Assembly: GCF_014698335.1 (NCBI RefSeq)
Contig: NZ_JACJSV010000016.1
Coordinates: 1 to 63,261 of the forward strand
Origin: Microcystis viridis FACHB-1342
GTDB taxonomy: Bacteria > Cyanobacteriota > Cyanobacteriia > Cyanobacteriales > Microcystaceae
DNA: 63,261 nucleotides
Direction: 5' to 3'
The notes under the pieces were generated by a model. That model worked only from the letters and a program-made list of their open reading frames with translations. It was not told the origin of the DNA and ran no database searches. The stretch's first letter is position 1; each line of letters opens with the position of its first letter. Position numbers and translations under genes: made by a program. This document shows, one piece after another, positions 27,208 to 36,418 of the stretch.

Positions 27208-28425
27208 TTAAGCTACAAAGCGAATAAATTTATTTTTGCCCACCTGTAGGACTTTTCCGGCTAAAGCTTCGGCTGTCTCAAAACTTTTGTCCACATCGGT
27301 GATTTTCTCGCTATCGATTCTGACTGCACCCCCCTGAATCTGTCTTCTCCCTTCGCCGCTACTTTTACATAAGCCGGTGGCCGAGAGAAGATAGAATAGT
27401 TTTAGGGGAAAAGTGACCGCTGCTAGGGAAAATTCGGGGACAGAGGCCGCAGCTGCCGTATTTCCCTGTAGAACTATCTCCTGCGCCGTTTTTTGTGCCT
27501 TTAATGCCTCCTCTGTCCCGTGAAACTGGGCAACTACCTCGATCGCCAGTTGTTTTTGTGCCTCTCGCGGATTGCTCGCCATAGCATCTAAAGGCAAATT
27601 TGTCAATAGTTCGTAATAATCTTTTAACAAAGCGTCGGGGGTTTTTTCCAGTTTCGAGTACATGGACAGGGCCGATTCCCGCAATCCCACATAATTATTC
27701 AGGGATTTGGACATTTTTTGACTGCCATCGGTTCCGATTAAAATCGGTAAAAGTAGCCCGAATTGCGGTTTTTTGCCGAAATATTTCTGTAAATCGCGAC
27801 CGACGGCAATATTAAATTTTTGATCGGTTCCTCCCAATTCGACATCGGCCTCAACAGCTACGGAATCATAACCCTGCATTAAGGGATAGAGAAATTCATG
27901 GAGAAAAATCGGGTTTTCCTTGTCGTAGCGTTCGGAAAAGCCTTCTTTTGCCAACATTTGCCCCACAGTCATGGTGGAGAGAAGTTCGAGAATTTGCGAG
28001 AGGTCTAATTTCCCCAACCATTCCGAGTTATAGCGAATTTCTAGGCGATTAGGGGTGTTAAAATCTAAAATTGGGCGTAATTGTGCCAGATAATTCTCGG
28101 CATTAGTTCTCACTTCTTCGCTCGTCAATTGTTTTCTAACTTCCGATTTTCCCGTCGGATCGCCAATTCTAGCGGTAAAATCACCAATAATCACCACTGC
28201 TACATGACCGGCATCCTGGAAAGCACGCAGTTTCCGAAAAGGGATACTATGACCTAGGTGAATATCGCTGCCGGTGGGGTCAATACCTAGTTTAATTCTT
28301 AAAGGGCGATCGGTAGTTTGCAGTAGTTGGGTTAAATTTTCTCTAGGATCTGGGGAGTCGGGTTGATGGGGGAATAAATCACTGGTTCCACGGGTTAACC
28401 AGTCTAGGGAGGAAGATACGGTCAT
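27208..28425 (-). CDS. tyrS: Tyrosyl-tRNA synthetase
   Basis: A 405-residue class I aminoacyl-tRNA synthetase charging tRNA-Tyr. The HIGH-type motif is in [15 protein letters not shown] near residues 54-60, the tyrosine pocket includes [20 protein letters not shown], and the KMSKS loop is in [17 protein letters not shown]-terminal S4 RNA-binding domain ([19 protein letters not shown]) completes the protein. The length and the late KMSKS loop fit the TyrZ-like bacterial branch. It ends 17 bp from the convergent ftrV stop. Confidence 0.94.
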   Translation of the reverse strand: MTVSSSLDWLTRGTSDLFPHQPDSPDPRENLTQLLQTTDRPLRIKLGIDPTGSDIHLGHSIPFRKLRAFQDAGHVAVVIIGDFTARIGDPTGKSEVRKQLTSEEVRTNAENYLAQLRPILDFNTPNRLEIRYNSEWLGKLDLSQILELLSTMTVGQMLAKEGFSERYDKENPIFLHEFLYPLMQGYDSVAVEADVELGGTDQKFNIAVGRDLQKYFGKKPQFGLLLPILIGTDGSQKMSKSLNNYVGLRESALSMYSKLEKTPDALLKDYYELLTNLPLDAMASNPREAQKQLAIEVVAQFHGTEEALKAQKTAQEIVLQGNTAAAASVPEFSLAAVTFPLKLFYLLSATGLCKSSGEGRRQIQGGAVRIDSEKITDVDKSFETAEALAGKVLQVGKNKFIRFVA

Positions 28426-28621
28426 TGTTGCTCATTTTCCACAGCCTTCCCATTATAGTTTTTTATTATGTCAAGTAACAAGCAAAAGGTAAATAAACTG
28501 GTATCTTCAGTAAAAGTCGATAACACCTTGACAATTCTCCCGATCGAATATAGAGTCTTAAAATCTTCTTTTTCAGAATTATCAAAAATTTTTCTGTCTT
28601 GAATTGCGATCAGATAAGCCA

Positions 28622-30307
28622 ATGAATCCTAGTTTTAATAACTCTATCCCCGTGCAGAGGATCAAAGTTTCCGTAATTGTCTCTACCTATAAATCAGCGG
28701 AGTTTATCTGGGGTTGTCTAGAGGATTTAGTTACTCAAACTCTTTATGAAAAGGGAGAAGTAGAAATTATTATTATCGATAGTGCTTCTCCAGAGAATGA
28801 AGGGGAGATTATCCAAGAGTTTCAAGAAAATTATCCTAATATTATTTACCAGAGAACTCAAGAACGAGAAACCCTCTACTGCGCTTGGAATCGCGCTATT
28901 AAACTAGCTAGGGGTCTTTATCTCACCAATGGAAATACTGATGATCGTCGCTGTTTCAATGCTCTGGAAATTATGGCTAATTATCTAGATAATAATAGAG
29001 AGATTAGTTTAGTTTATGCCGATCAATTAATTACCACCATCAAAAATGATACTTTTGCCACCACCCCAGCTTTAAAACATTGGAATTGGCCAAATTACTC
29101 CTATCAACAGATGCGTCAAGGTTGTTGTGTGGGTTCTCAACCAATGTGGCGAAAAATGCTGCACGATAAGTATGGTTATTTTCAGGAAAGTTTTCACTGT
29201 GCTGGTGATTACGAATTTTGGTTAAGAATCGGCAGTCAAGGGGAAAAAATGGCTTTAATTCCTGAGATTTTAGGGTTATATTATTTAAATCTCCAAGGTT
29301 TAGAACATGGCAGCAATGGTCAAGCATTAGAGGAACATTATCAAGTGTGTAAAATCTATGAAATTCCTCACCCAGAAATTAAGGATATAGAAATTAAACC
29401 CAATCCAGTTAAGATGGAAGATTTAGGGAAAATTTTAAATAAGGATGAGCGAGAAAAATTACAAACAATTCAAGCTATCTCCCAGAATAAAACTCCAATT
29501 ATTGTTATTGATGGCGTAATTTTTCAAATCGATCAAGGGAAATTAGCCAGGGTTTGGTCTTCAATTCTAGAGCATTGGAGTCAATTAGAATTTAGTCAAC
29601 ACATTGTTATTTTAGATAGAAATAACACCGCACCACGATGGGAAAAATTTAAATATTGGCCCGCAGAATCCTACGATTATAATTGTACGGGAAAGGATGC
29701 CAGAAAAATCCAAACTATTTGCGATCGCCTACAGGCTAATTTATTTATTTCCACTTTTTATACCAGTCCCTTAACCACTCCTTCTCTACTTTTGCTTGCT
29801 TTTGATTTCCCAGAAGAAAATGGCAATTTAACAGTAAATTTAGAAAAACACTATGCAATTTTGTCCGCTTCTAGAATCATCGCTTTTTCCTCTGATATCG
29901 CCCAAAATTTAAGAAGGTTATACCCGAAAATTACCCCCGAAAAAATTGGTATTATCGAGCTTGTTGAAGTTAATCAAAAAATAGCGGCAGAAATTAGTAA
30001 TTTTTTCCAGTATGCGCTCAGTGAAACTAAGGAATCAAGTCAGAATCAAGTCTGGTTAGAGTTAAGAAAATTACAGGAAGCACAACAGACAATGTATCTG
30101 AAACAACAGCAAGATTATCATACTATGCAAGAGATGGAAATATCACTAAGAGAATTAGAAAATAATCATAATAATCTTCAAACAAATAATCATAAATTAC
30201 AGGAAGAAATTAACTATTTTTCCTCCCGTAAGGGAATAGTAAAAACCCTAGCGAAAACTTCTATTTTACTTCTTGCTAAGATCAAGAAAAAACTCCCAAT
30301 ATTTTAG
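28622..30307 (+). CDS. Family 2 glycosyltransferase with C-terminal coiled coil
   Basis: A 561-residue cytoplasmic glycosyltransferase. The GT-A domain begins VSVIVSTYKSAEFIWGCLEDL, with EIIIIDSASPENEGE as the nucleotide-binding strand, a GLYLTNGNTDDRR stretch in place of the usual DxD (GNTDD), and CAGDYEFWLRIGSQG as the acceptor-site acidic motif (about 190-205). The middle region (about 290-460) is unassigned. A Gln/Glu/Asn-rich coiled coil runs about 475-540, followed by a basic hydrophobic tail. It probably adds a sugar to a surface glycan or protein; the donor is unknown. I chose the ATG at 28622 over an upstream alternative at 28604. Confidence 0.8.
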   Translation: MNPSFNNSIPVQRIKVSVIVSTYKSAEFIWGCLEDLVTQTLYEKGEVEIIIIDSASPENEGEIIQEFQENYPNIIYQRTQERETLYCAWNRAIKLARGLYLTNGNTDDRRCFNALEIMANYLDNNREISLVYADQLITTIKNDTFATTPALKHWNWPNYSYQQMRQGCCVGSQPMWRKMLHDKYGYFQESFHCAGDYEFWLRIGSQGEKMALIPEILGLYYLNLQGLEHGSNGQALEEHYQVCKIYEIPHPEIKDIEIKPNPVKMEDLGKILNKDEREKLQTIQAISQNKTPIIVIDGVIFQIDQGKLARVWSSILEHWSQLEFSQHIVILDRNNTAPRWEKFKYWPAESYDYNCTGKDARKIQTICDRLQANLFISTFYTSPLTTPSLLLLAFDFPEENGNLTVNLEKHYAILSASRIIAFSSDIAQNLRRLYPKITPEKIGIIELVEVNQKIAAEISNFFQYALSETKESSQNQVWLELRKLQEAQQTMYLKQQQDYHTMQEMEISLRELENNHNNLQTNNHKLQEEINYFSSRKGIVKTLAKTSILLLAKIKKKLPIF

Positions 30308-30402
30308 GGAATTAAGAGAAAGTTTCCTAACAATGCTCCGATCCTGGCACGGCAGTGCCTAAAAGTGGTAAAGTAATGTTAAGAATTAGAGGAGAAAACA
30401 CT

Positions 30403-30627
30403 GTGCCACATTCGATCGTCACTGGAATTTGTGAAGGGGTTGCTGATTGCGCTTCCGCTTGTCCTGTTGCTTGTATCCATCCAGGACCGGGTAAAAATGT
30501 TAAAGGAACCGATTGGTATTGGATTGATTTTGCCACTTGTATCGACTGTGGTATCTGTTTACAAGTATGTCCCGTCGAAGGTGCAATTCTGCCAGAAGAA
30601 CGTCCCGATTTACAAAAAACTCCCTAA
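30403..30627 (+). CDS. Bacterial-type 4Fe-4S/3Fe-4S ferredoxin
   Basis: A 74-residue electron carrier. Cysteine groups are GICEGVADCASACPVACI near 8-25 and CIDCGICLQVCPVEGAI near 46-62. The second is a full CxxCxxCxxxCP cluster motif; the first has the altered spacing of seven-iron or two-cluster ferredoxins. I select the GTG at 30403 (peptide MPHSIVTGICEG) because an AGGAGA ribosome site stands seven bases before it. The frame extends to 30355 through a small palindrome instead. A heptamer array follows the stop. It stands alone, with no obvious redox partner gene. Confidence 0.85.
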   Translation: MPHSIVTGICEGVADCASACPVACIHPGPGKNVKGTDWYWIDFATCIDCGICLQVCPVEGAILPEERPDLQKTP

Positions 30628-30628
30628 T

Positions 30629-30687
30629 TTATCAGTTATCAGTTATCAGTTATCAGATGTAAGTTTTCAGTTTACTGTTTACTGAAA
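30629..30687 (+). repeat. Heptamer array plus TTTACTG tail after the ferredoxin gene
   Basis: Three to four AGTTATC units begin two bases after the stop, followed by ATGTAAGTTTTCAGTTTACTG. The same array-plus-tail order (ending in TTTACTG repeats) recurs after flv4 and argD, so the element has a conserved 3' part as well as the heptamers. Confidence 0.78.
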
Positions 30688-30749
30688 ATGCTTCCCACTT
30701 CCCCATTCATAATTCATATTACTCTCTCCTATCTCCTTTTTACCTTACC

Positions 30750-31487
30750 ATGGATTATCTTTTAGAAGTTGAACAAGTTTATGCTGGTTATGTGCAGGAT
30801 TTATACATATTGCAAGGGGTTAACTTTCGCATTGCACCGGGGGAATTAGTCACGGTTATCGGTCCCAATGGTGCGGGAAAATCCACCCTCGCTAAGGCAA
30901 TTTTTGGTTTATTAAAACCCAGTGCTGGAACTATCACTTTTAAGGGAAAAAATATCACTGGTTGGAAATCTAATCAAATCGTTCCCCTCGGTATGGGTTA
31001 TGTTCCCCAAATTGCTAATGTTTTTCCATCCCTGAGCATCGAGGAAAATCTAGAAATGGGGGCTTTTACCAGTAAAAAAGCGATTAAACCCCTAAAAGAG
31101 CGCATTTATGCCATGTTTCCTCGTTTGGACGAGCGCCGTCGTCAGAAAGCTGGCACTTTATCCGGAGGAGAAAGACAGATGTTAGCCATGGGAAGAGCGC
31201 TGATGTTGCAACCGGATTTATTAATTCTCGATGAACCTTCGGCAGCTTTATCTCCTATCTTAGTAACCAGTGTTTTTGAACAGATAAAAGCGATTAATCA
31301 GACGGGAACTGCAATTATTTTAGTGGAACAGAATGCCAAAAAAGCCCTAATGATGTCCGATCGAGGTTATGTTTTAGAAAGTGGTCAAGATCGTTTTCAG
31401 GGATCGGGTCAAGATTTACTCAATAACCCGAAAGTAGGGGAATTATACCTCGGGGCGGCTTATCATGGTGCCAAACGAGATGATTAG
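30750..31487 (+). CDS. ABC transporter ATPase, LivF-like (branched-chain/neutral amino acid type)
   Basis: A 245-residue nucleotide-binding subunit. Walker A GPNGAGKSTLAKA lies near 38-50, the Q-loop in YVPQIANVFPSL, signature TLSGGERQMLAMGRAL, Walker B LLILDEPSAALSP, and the H-loop position reads LVEQNAK with Glu-Gln rather than His. That EQNA reading is characteristic of the LivF/UrtE group. In cyanobacteria such ATPases serve the Nat neutral amino acid permeases (NatE) or related uptake. The permease and binding-protein genes are not adjacent, as is common in Microcystis. Confidence 0.85.
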   Translation: MDYLLEVEQVYAGYVQDLYILQGVNFRIAPGELVTVIGPNGAGKSTLAKAIFGLLKPSAGTITFKGKNITGWKSNQIVPLGMGYVPQIANVFPSLSIEENLEMGAFTSKKAIKPLKERIYAMFPRLDERRRQKAGTLSGGERQMLAMGRALMLQPDLLILDEPSAALSPILVTSVFEQIKAINQTGTAIILVEQNAKKALMMSDRGYVLESGQDRFQGSGQDLLNNPKVGELYLGAAYHGAKRDD

Positions 31488-31631
31488 GAATTTGTTAAGG
31501 ATTGAGGGGGATTTTGATTTCTTCCCAGAATTTAGCGATAGGATAGTAATTGAGTACAAATCTCTACGGCGCTGATGTCAAGGTGATAAGCCAGCAGACC
31601 CTAAATATATCTGTGTATATTTATTCATCGA

Positions 31632-32717
31632 TCAAGACAGTTGTGCTACTGCATTGAGAGCATAACTTTTAGTAATAAAAGGAGAAGTCATGGCTGTTAA
31701 AAGTCCTCCGTAATCAAGATTAAAACTGACTTCGCTTCCTACTTTTAACCTCTTGTTATGACTATCAACAACTAGATGATCGCTACTAGAACCTAATATT
31801 TTTATCTCCTGACTTGTTTGTAATCCAGAGATAAGAATATCCTGTCTTCCTAATGCAATAATAACTCGACGGTGAATGCCTTGGTCGATAAAGCTGGGAA
31901 CATTACCAAAAGCATCTCGACCAATTTCTCCAGAGGGTAGAGATGGTTTATCTTTGGATTCGATTACTTCAGCAATTAACCGAAAAGCATCGGTATATAA
32001 ACCAGGTATCACTTGTCGATTAACTGTTTCACAACCTAATAAAATTGATTCTCCTAAACGCAGATTATTAATCCGACCAACTTCGCTACTTTTTTGATAC
32101 CATTGATAGTTAGCAGAATTTCCTCCTGAAATAATCGGTAATTTTATTAAAAACTCCTGCTCAATTGTATCTGTTAACACAGATAATTTGCTCATATTAT
32201 GGCTATCAGGTTTAATCCCTCCATAACAAGCCAAATTACAACCCAGTCCGACAATTTTGATAAAGGGAAAAGCGAGGGTTTTTTTGATGAACTTGACGAG
32301 ATCTTTCGGCAGTACACCTTCGCGTAAATCCCCTAACTCCGTCATGATAATAATGCGGTGTATTTTTTGCTTTTCCTGAGCATAATAGGAAAGTTCCTGA
32401 ATTGTTGCTAATTCGGTATTTAAGCTGATATCTGCAATGTTAACCACTGATTCTGCTTGACTCAAGGCAGTACGCAACAGAACAAAAGTTGTCACTATTC
32501 CTGCTTGTTTCATTTTGAGAATATTTTCGATTCGAGAGTCAGCGATAAAGTTGACTCCACCTTGAATCATCGCCAAGGCGATCGAGGGATCACCCAAAAT
32601 CGCTTTGGAAACTCCCATCACAGAAAGTCCCTTGCTGCCGTATAATTGGCAGAGTAAACGAGCATTATGGCGTATTTTCGGGAGAGAAATCTCGATTCTG
32701 GGCAAAAGGTCTTTCAT
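31632..32717 (-). CDS. Alanine/ornithine racemase-family PLP enzyme
   Basis: A 361-residue PLP-dependent protein with an alanine-racemase N-terminal barrel. LPRIEISLPKIRHNARLL opens it, and VMGVSKAILGDPSIALAM carries the PLP lysine near residue 40. Later motifs are IIIMTELGDLREGVL, KIVGLGCNLACYGG and LPIISGGNSANY. The RLGESILLGCET segment and the length fit the alanine/ornithine racemase (Orr-like) group rather than Alr. The ATG at 32717 stands four bases after the DUF1611 stop; an in-frame TTG at 32735 is less likely. The pair is tightly coupled. The substrate is unproven; D-amino acid formation is the family expectation. Confidence 0.76.
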   Translation of the reverse strand: MKDLLPRIEISLPKIRHNARLLCQLYGSKGLSVMGVSKAILGDPSIALAMIQGGVNFIADSRIENILKMKQAGIVTTFVLLRTALSQAESVVNIADISLNTELATIQELSYYAQEKQKIHRIIIMTELGDLREGVLPKDLVKFIKKTLAFPFIKIVGLGCNLACYGGIKPDSHNMSKLSVLTDTIEQEFLIKLPIISGGNSANYQWYQKSSEVGRINNLRLGESILLGCETVNRQVIPGLYTDAFRLIAEVIESKDKPSLPSGEIGRDAFGNVPSFIDQGIHRRVIIALGRQDILISGLQTSQEIKILGSSSDHLVVDSHNKRLKVGSEVSFNLDYGGLLTAMTSPFITKSYALNAVAQLS

Positions 32718-32721
32718 CAGC

Positions 32722-33843
32722 CTATTTGCTCCCAATTGCCGGAATTGCAGCTAAAATTTCCCCTTTGATTTTCCGGTTTAATTTCGGAAAGCGATCGCAT
32801 AAAGCTTGGACTAATTTCTCACATCCGTGTAACAAAACATCAGTAGTCGGTAACTGAAAATCTCGCTCATATTTGGCAATAATACGCTCAGTGGCTGCTG
32901 CGGTGAGATTTTCGTGATTAATCGCAATAGCGATAACTTTAGTGGGAGAAATTGCCTCAATTAGTGAAATTTCTTCCTGTAATTTTGGCATGGCTAAATG
33001 AGGAAAATCACAGCGAAATTTTCGGGCTGGTGGATGTTGTAAAATAATCCCATCGGGCCTACTTCCTTTCAAAATTCCCAGGGAACTCATAAAAGCAGGA
33101 TGACTCAGAGAACTTTGTCCTTCCACTAAAATAATATCGGGTTTTTCTTGCTCAAAAGCTTGAACCACAGCATTTTCAATTTCACCGATGACAAATTGAG
33201 AAACCAAAGCATCGATCGAAACCCCATATCTTGCTCCCTGCATCAAGCTAGTTTGTCCAGTAGCGACTAAGACAGACTTAATACCCAAGCCTTGGAGAGT
33301 TTGATTAACTGCCACCGCAGTGGTCATTTTTCCGCAAGCACAATCGGTTCCTAAAAAGGCAATAACGGGGATATTTACTTGGGAAATTTGCCCGGTAAAT
33401 ACATGAAGATCAGCTAATTGTGGTGGTTTACGAATGTCTGTAATTTGTACACCATACTGACTAGCTTGCTCCCTAAATTCTAAATCCTCGGAGAAGAATT
33501 GATGCAAACCATTAATAATATCCATTCCTGCTGCCATTGCTTCTAAAATTAGCAGCCTTTCTAGGGGGGGAATAAACGCTTCTAAGGGTGCTTTGCCGTA
33601 GATATAACAATTGGGAACATCTCTAAGTTTTTCTAAGGCTGTTTGTAAATTGGCAAAAATGGGAATATGATTTTTTTTATCTCCTAATGCTTCTCCCGCA
33701 TCTTTTCCCGCTAAGGAACTATCCAGCACACCAACAATTGTATATATTTCTGATTGTCTGATCAAGCCAGCTGCCGTTTTTCCATCCACACGTCCAAACT
33801 GATTTTCACAGTAAATTAAAGCCGTTTTTTTCGTTGATACCAC
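32722..33843 (-). CDS. DUF1611 P-loop protein (DgcN-like)
   Basis: A protein of about 373 residues. The N-terminal part (KTALIYCENQFGRVDGKTAAGLI) is a Rossmann-like region. The C-terminal part has a P-loop-type segment, FLGTDCACGKMTTAVAVNQ, then LVATGQTSLMQGARYG and ILVEGQSSLSHPAFMSS. This is DUF1611; one characterised relative, DgcN, is a D-glutamate N-acetyltransferase in D-Glu catabolism. The start is uncertain: GTG at 33843 has AGGAG nine bases upstream and gives the family-like N-terminus, GTG at 33882 is also possible, and the frame stays open to a TTG inside the repeat at 33912. It is coupled to the racemase gene. Confidence 0.74.
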   Translation of the reverse strand: MVSTKKTALIYCENQFGRVDGKTAAGLIRQSEIYTIVGVLDSSLAGKDAGEALGDKKNHIPIFANLQTALEKLRDVPNCYIYGKAPLEAFIPPLERLLILEAMAAGMDIINGLHQFFSEDLEFREQASQYGVQITDIRKPPQLADLHVFTGQISQVNIPVIAFLGTDCACGKMTTAVAVNQTLQGLGIKSVLVATGQTSLMQGARYGVSIDALVSQFVIGEIENAVVQAFEQEKPDIILVEGQSSLSHPAFMSSLGILKGSRPDGIILQHPPARKFRCDFPHLAMPKLQEEISLIEAISPTKVIAIAINHENLTAAATERIIAKYERDFQLPTTDVLLHGCEKLVQALCDRFPKLNRKIKGEILAAIPAIGSK

Positions 33844-33898
33844 TTTCTTAATCTCCTGAATATTAGATAATTGAAATTTCACTCCTAACTCCCAGTAA

Positions 33899-33984
33899 GT
33901 AGGGAGGCACAATTATTTGTAGGATGGTTTAGCGGTAGCGTAACATGAGCGGGCGTTGGTTTTCATGCTTCAACCCAACCTACG
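33899..33984. repeat. Dispersed hairpin repeat, copy 2
   Basis: Same element as 5109-5195, beginning GTAGGGAGGCACAATT and ending CAACCCAACCTACG, with a few differences in the middle. It lies directly 5' of the DUF1611 gene, so it could affect that operon's leader or supply its promoter. Confidence 0.75.
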
Positions 33985-34024
33985 TTCATCTTATATTTAA
34001 TTCCACCCACCTACTTAAGACTAT

Positions 34025-34237
34025 TTATTCTTCTTCTTCTTCTATAGCATAATTATCTGGATCGATAATATCGTCTAATTCTTCTAACATTTGCGAATCG
34101 GGATGAGCATCAGATTGACGTAATTTTAATCTTCCTGTCCGTTCTAACCAATAGAGAAGGGTTTCTTTGGAAGTTATCTGCATAACAGGAATTGCCTGAT
34201 AGCGAGGTTCTTGACTAAGAGAAGGATTAAATTTCAT
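34025..34237 (-). CDS. DUF3134 family small protein
   Basis: A 70-residue acidic protein starting MKFNPSLSQEPRYQAIPVMQ. It contains the conserved LLYWLERTGRLKLR stretch and ends in a run of glutamates (IEEEEE). This is the pattern of DUF3134, a cyanobacterial family without known function. It is a monocistronic minus-strand gene with a 250-bp leader region that contains a possible RNA hairpin. Confidence 0.68.
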   Translation of the reverse strand: MKFNPSLSQEPRYQAIPVMQITSKETLLYWLERTGRLKLRQSDAHPDSQMLEELDDIIDPDNYAIEEEEE

Positions 34238-34377
34238 ACCTGTTGAATTTCCTTTGAGAAGTTATCTCTATTGGTGGTTCTATTGTTGATCACGAAGCAA
34301 CCCACAAAAAACTGAAAAAAATTGTCAAGTTTAGCAAAGTAAAAAAGTTCAGCTGTCAGATTTACTATTTGGACAGA

Positions 34378-34435
34378 TAGATAGAGTCGGTTCCAATATA
34401 TGCTCCCGATACTTGGGATGCAGACTCTATGGTGT
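34378..34435 (-). ncRNA. Candidate structured RNA element upstream of the DUF3134 gene
   Basis: ATAGAGTC (about 34381) and GACTCTAT (about 34425) form an 8-bp outer stem enclosing a small TCCC/GGGA stem-loop. The structure lies in the otherwise featureless 34238-34489 gap, 5' of DUF3134 and 3' of the ssl1498-type gene. It could be a leader element, a terminator without a T-run, or an sRNA. The evidence is secondary structure by eye only. Confidence 0.3.
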
Positions 34436-34489
34436 AAATTAAAGTTTTCCTGTCTCGCTCAACTTAAATGTCAATCCTACGGTTTTTAT

Positions 34490-34798
34490 CTAGCTAACGG
34501 AAAAGGTGATTAATAACACCAAAGCAACCAACAAAACCGCCCCTACTCCTTGCAAAATATACCATTTTTGCTGTTCTAAAGATGGGGATTTTGATAGATA
34601 AATCTTGGGTTCGCTACCATAGTTATTGATGATTCCTTCATCATCTACTGTATAGCCCTCTGGGAGAGGTATATTAAGTGATTGATAGTTTTGCCCGTTT
34701 ATATCTAGTTTAACCTCAGCAGGAATTAATTCACTTCCATCGCTTGGGGAATAGACTGTCGCACCTGTCTCTTGATTAGATTTAGTAGAGTAGTGCAT
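34490..34798 (-). CDS. ssl1498-family light-harvesting-like membrane protein
   Basis: A 102-residue protein. After a polar N-terminal half (YSTKSNQETGATVYSPSDGS) comes GYTVDDEGIINNYGSEPKIY and then a single C-terminal membrane helix, YILQGVGAVLLVALVLLITF. The GxxNNYxxEPKxY motif before the helix is the hallmark of the ssl1498/HLIP-like group associated with thylakoid pigment-protein complexes. No chlorophyll-binding ExxN/R motif is evident, so it is light-harvesting-like only. Of two ATGs, I prefer 34798 (MHYSTK), with AGAGAG six bases ahead. Confidence 0.7.
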   Translation of the reverse strand: MHYSTKSNQETGATVYSPSDGSELIPAEVKLDINGQNYQSLNIPLPEGYTVDDEGIINNYGSEPKIYLSKSPSLEQQKWYILQGVGAVLLVALVLLITFSVS

Positions 34799-34971
34799 GA
34801 TCATCTCTCTTGAAAATCTGAGTATAACACAGAATAAGGCGAAATGGTTTTTAGGCTAATTTTTTCCTAGGGCTTTAATCAGCAAATTTGGCTAATGTCG
34901 GCAAATTAAAGCAAAAAATATGATTTTATAACTTGACAAAGCTAGATAAAAACATTTAGTCATCTCGCTAT

Positions 34972-36345
34972 TCACTTTTTAGCATACCAGCGCCATAAAA
35001 CTCGGGCTAAACGTTGGGGATCGTGACGAACTTTGGCAGTAACTTCATCTTCTGCCATTACATTCGCTAAAACAATGCGATAACCCATTTTTCCCACCTC
35101 CTCGCGATCTAAAAAGACAGGATGACTATGCTCTTGGGCGTATAATTGTAGAGATTGGGGCGATGGTGCAGTTCTTTGGGCTAAAACCGCATCAAAGACG
35201 CGTTCTTCGCAGACTCCTTCGATCGCTCGCAAATGATCTGCCACCGAATAATTATCCGTTTCCCCCGGCTGGGTCATAATATTACAAACATAGACGCGGG
35301 GGACTGTCACCTGTGCCAGGGCCTGACGAATTGCGGGAACCAACAAATTAGGGATAATACTGGTATAAAGACTACCCGGCCCGATGATAATATAATCTGC
35401 TTCCTTAATTGCCGCTAAAGCAGCCGGTAAAGCGACTGGATCGGCAGGATGACAGCCAATCTGACGAATTTGCCCCATAGCTTCGGTTATCTTTGATTCT
35501 CCCTCAATAATGCGCCCATCGGCTAACTTAGCCCAAAGACTAACATCGGTAAGGGTAGCAGGTAGCACTTTACCGCGAATGGCCAAAACTTTGGCACTAG
35601 CATCGATCGCCTGTTCCAGATCGCCGGTAATCTCGGTCATAGCGCTGATAAATAAATTACCAAAACTGTGGCCCGATAAACCATCCCCGGTATGAAAGCG
35701 ATATTGAAACAATTCCGTTAATAACTTTTCCTCATCGGCTAAAGCGGCGATACAATTGCGAATATCCCCCGGGGGTAAAATGCCCATTTCCCGACGTAAT
35801 CGGCCCGAAGAACCGCCATCATCAGCTACGGTGACAATAGCGGTGATATTGGAACTATACTGTTTTAAACCGCGTAAAAGCGTCGATAAACCCGTACCGC
35901 CACCGATCGCCACAATTTTTGGGCCGCGATGGAGACGACGATGGGCCCGTAGGCGATCGACTAATTCCTCCGATGCGTCTGGTTGTAGTGCTTCTGTAAT
36001 CGTTTCGACGGTGCGACTCTGACCCCAGAATAACAAAAAGACACCCAGCAAAACCGCCAGCGGCCCGGAAACAGAATTGGGGACTAAACGTGCGGTCGTT
36101 TCTAATGCTTGGGAAACAAACTCTAAAAAGCGATTAACTGGGGTTAATTTTACCCAAATAGCCAAACCGAAGGAGGTGAGAAAAACGCCGGCTAAACTGA
36201 TTAAAAGCCAGCGTTTGACAAAAAGACCGGGAGAAAGCCATTTAAACCAACGATTAACCCGTTTAGGCGTTTTTCTGCCCACAGAAGCGGCTATTTTCCC
36301 CTTCTGAGCGTTGAGTTCCCGTAGCGTCTGTTTAAATGGACTCAT
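34972..36345 (-). CDS. yvcK: YvcK/CofD-like UDP-GlcNAc-binding protein (gluconeogenesis factor)
   Basis: A 457-residue protein. An N-terminal region with two membrane helices (about 47-66 and 93-108) anchors it, an addition seen in cyanobacterial forms. The CofD-like domain opens [19 protein letters not shown] near 144 and continues [35 protein letters not shown] and [19 protein letters not shown], the defining YvcK motifs. In Bacillus it binds UDP-GlcNAc and controls carbon flow to the cell wall and growth on gluconeogenic sources. It starts 73 bp from the end of tic20 and may share its transcript. Confidence 0.88.
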   Translation of the reverse strand: MSPFKQTLRELNAQKGKIAASVGRKTPKRVNRWFKWLSPGLFVKRWLLISLAGVFLTSFGLAIWVKLTPVNRFLEFVSQALETTARLVPNSVSGPLAVLLGVFLLFWGQSRTVETITEALQPDASEELVDRLRAHRRLHRGPKIVAIGGGTGLSTLLRGLKQYSSNITAIVTVADDGGSSGRLRREMGILPPGDIRNCIAALADEEKLLTELFQYRFHTGDGLSGHSFGNLFISAMTEITGDLEQAIDASAKVLAIRGKVLPATLTDVSLWAKLADGRIIEGESKITEAMGQIRQIGCHPADPVALPAALAAIKEADYIIIGPGSLYTSIIPNLLVPAIRQALAQVTVPRVYVCNIMTQPGETDNYSVADHLRAIEGVCEERVFDAVLAQRTAPSPQSLQLYAQEHSHPVFLDREEVGKMGYRIVLANVMAEDEVTAKVRHDPQRLARVLWRWYAKK

Positions 36346-36418
36346 AGATGTGGCCTGGCAGCGAACGCATTGATTCTGGAGAGACTGTAGCCGAAAAAGG
36401 GGACAAACTCAAGCTGAC

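Noticed and set aside
28422-28622. A 66-codon minus-strand frame between tyrS and the glycosyltransferase gene
   Set aside because: It overlaps the glycosyltransferase start, has no ribosome site and no family-like sequence.
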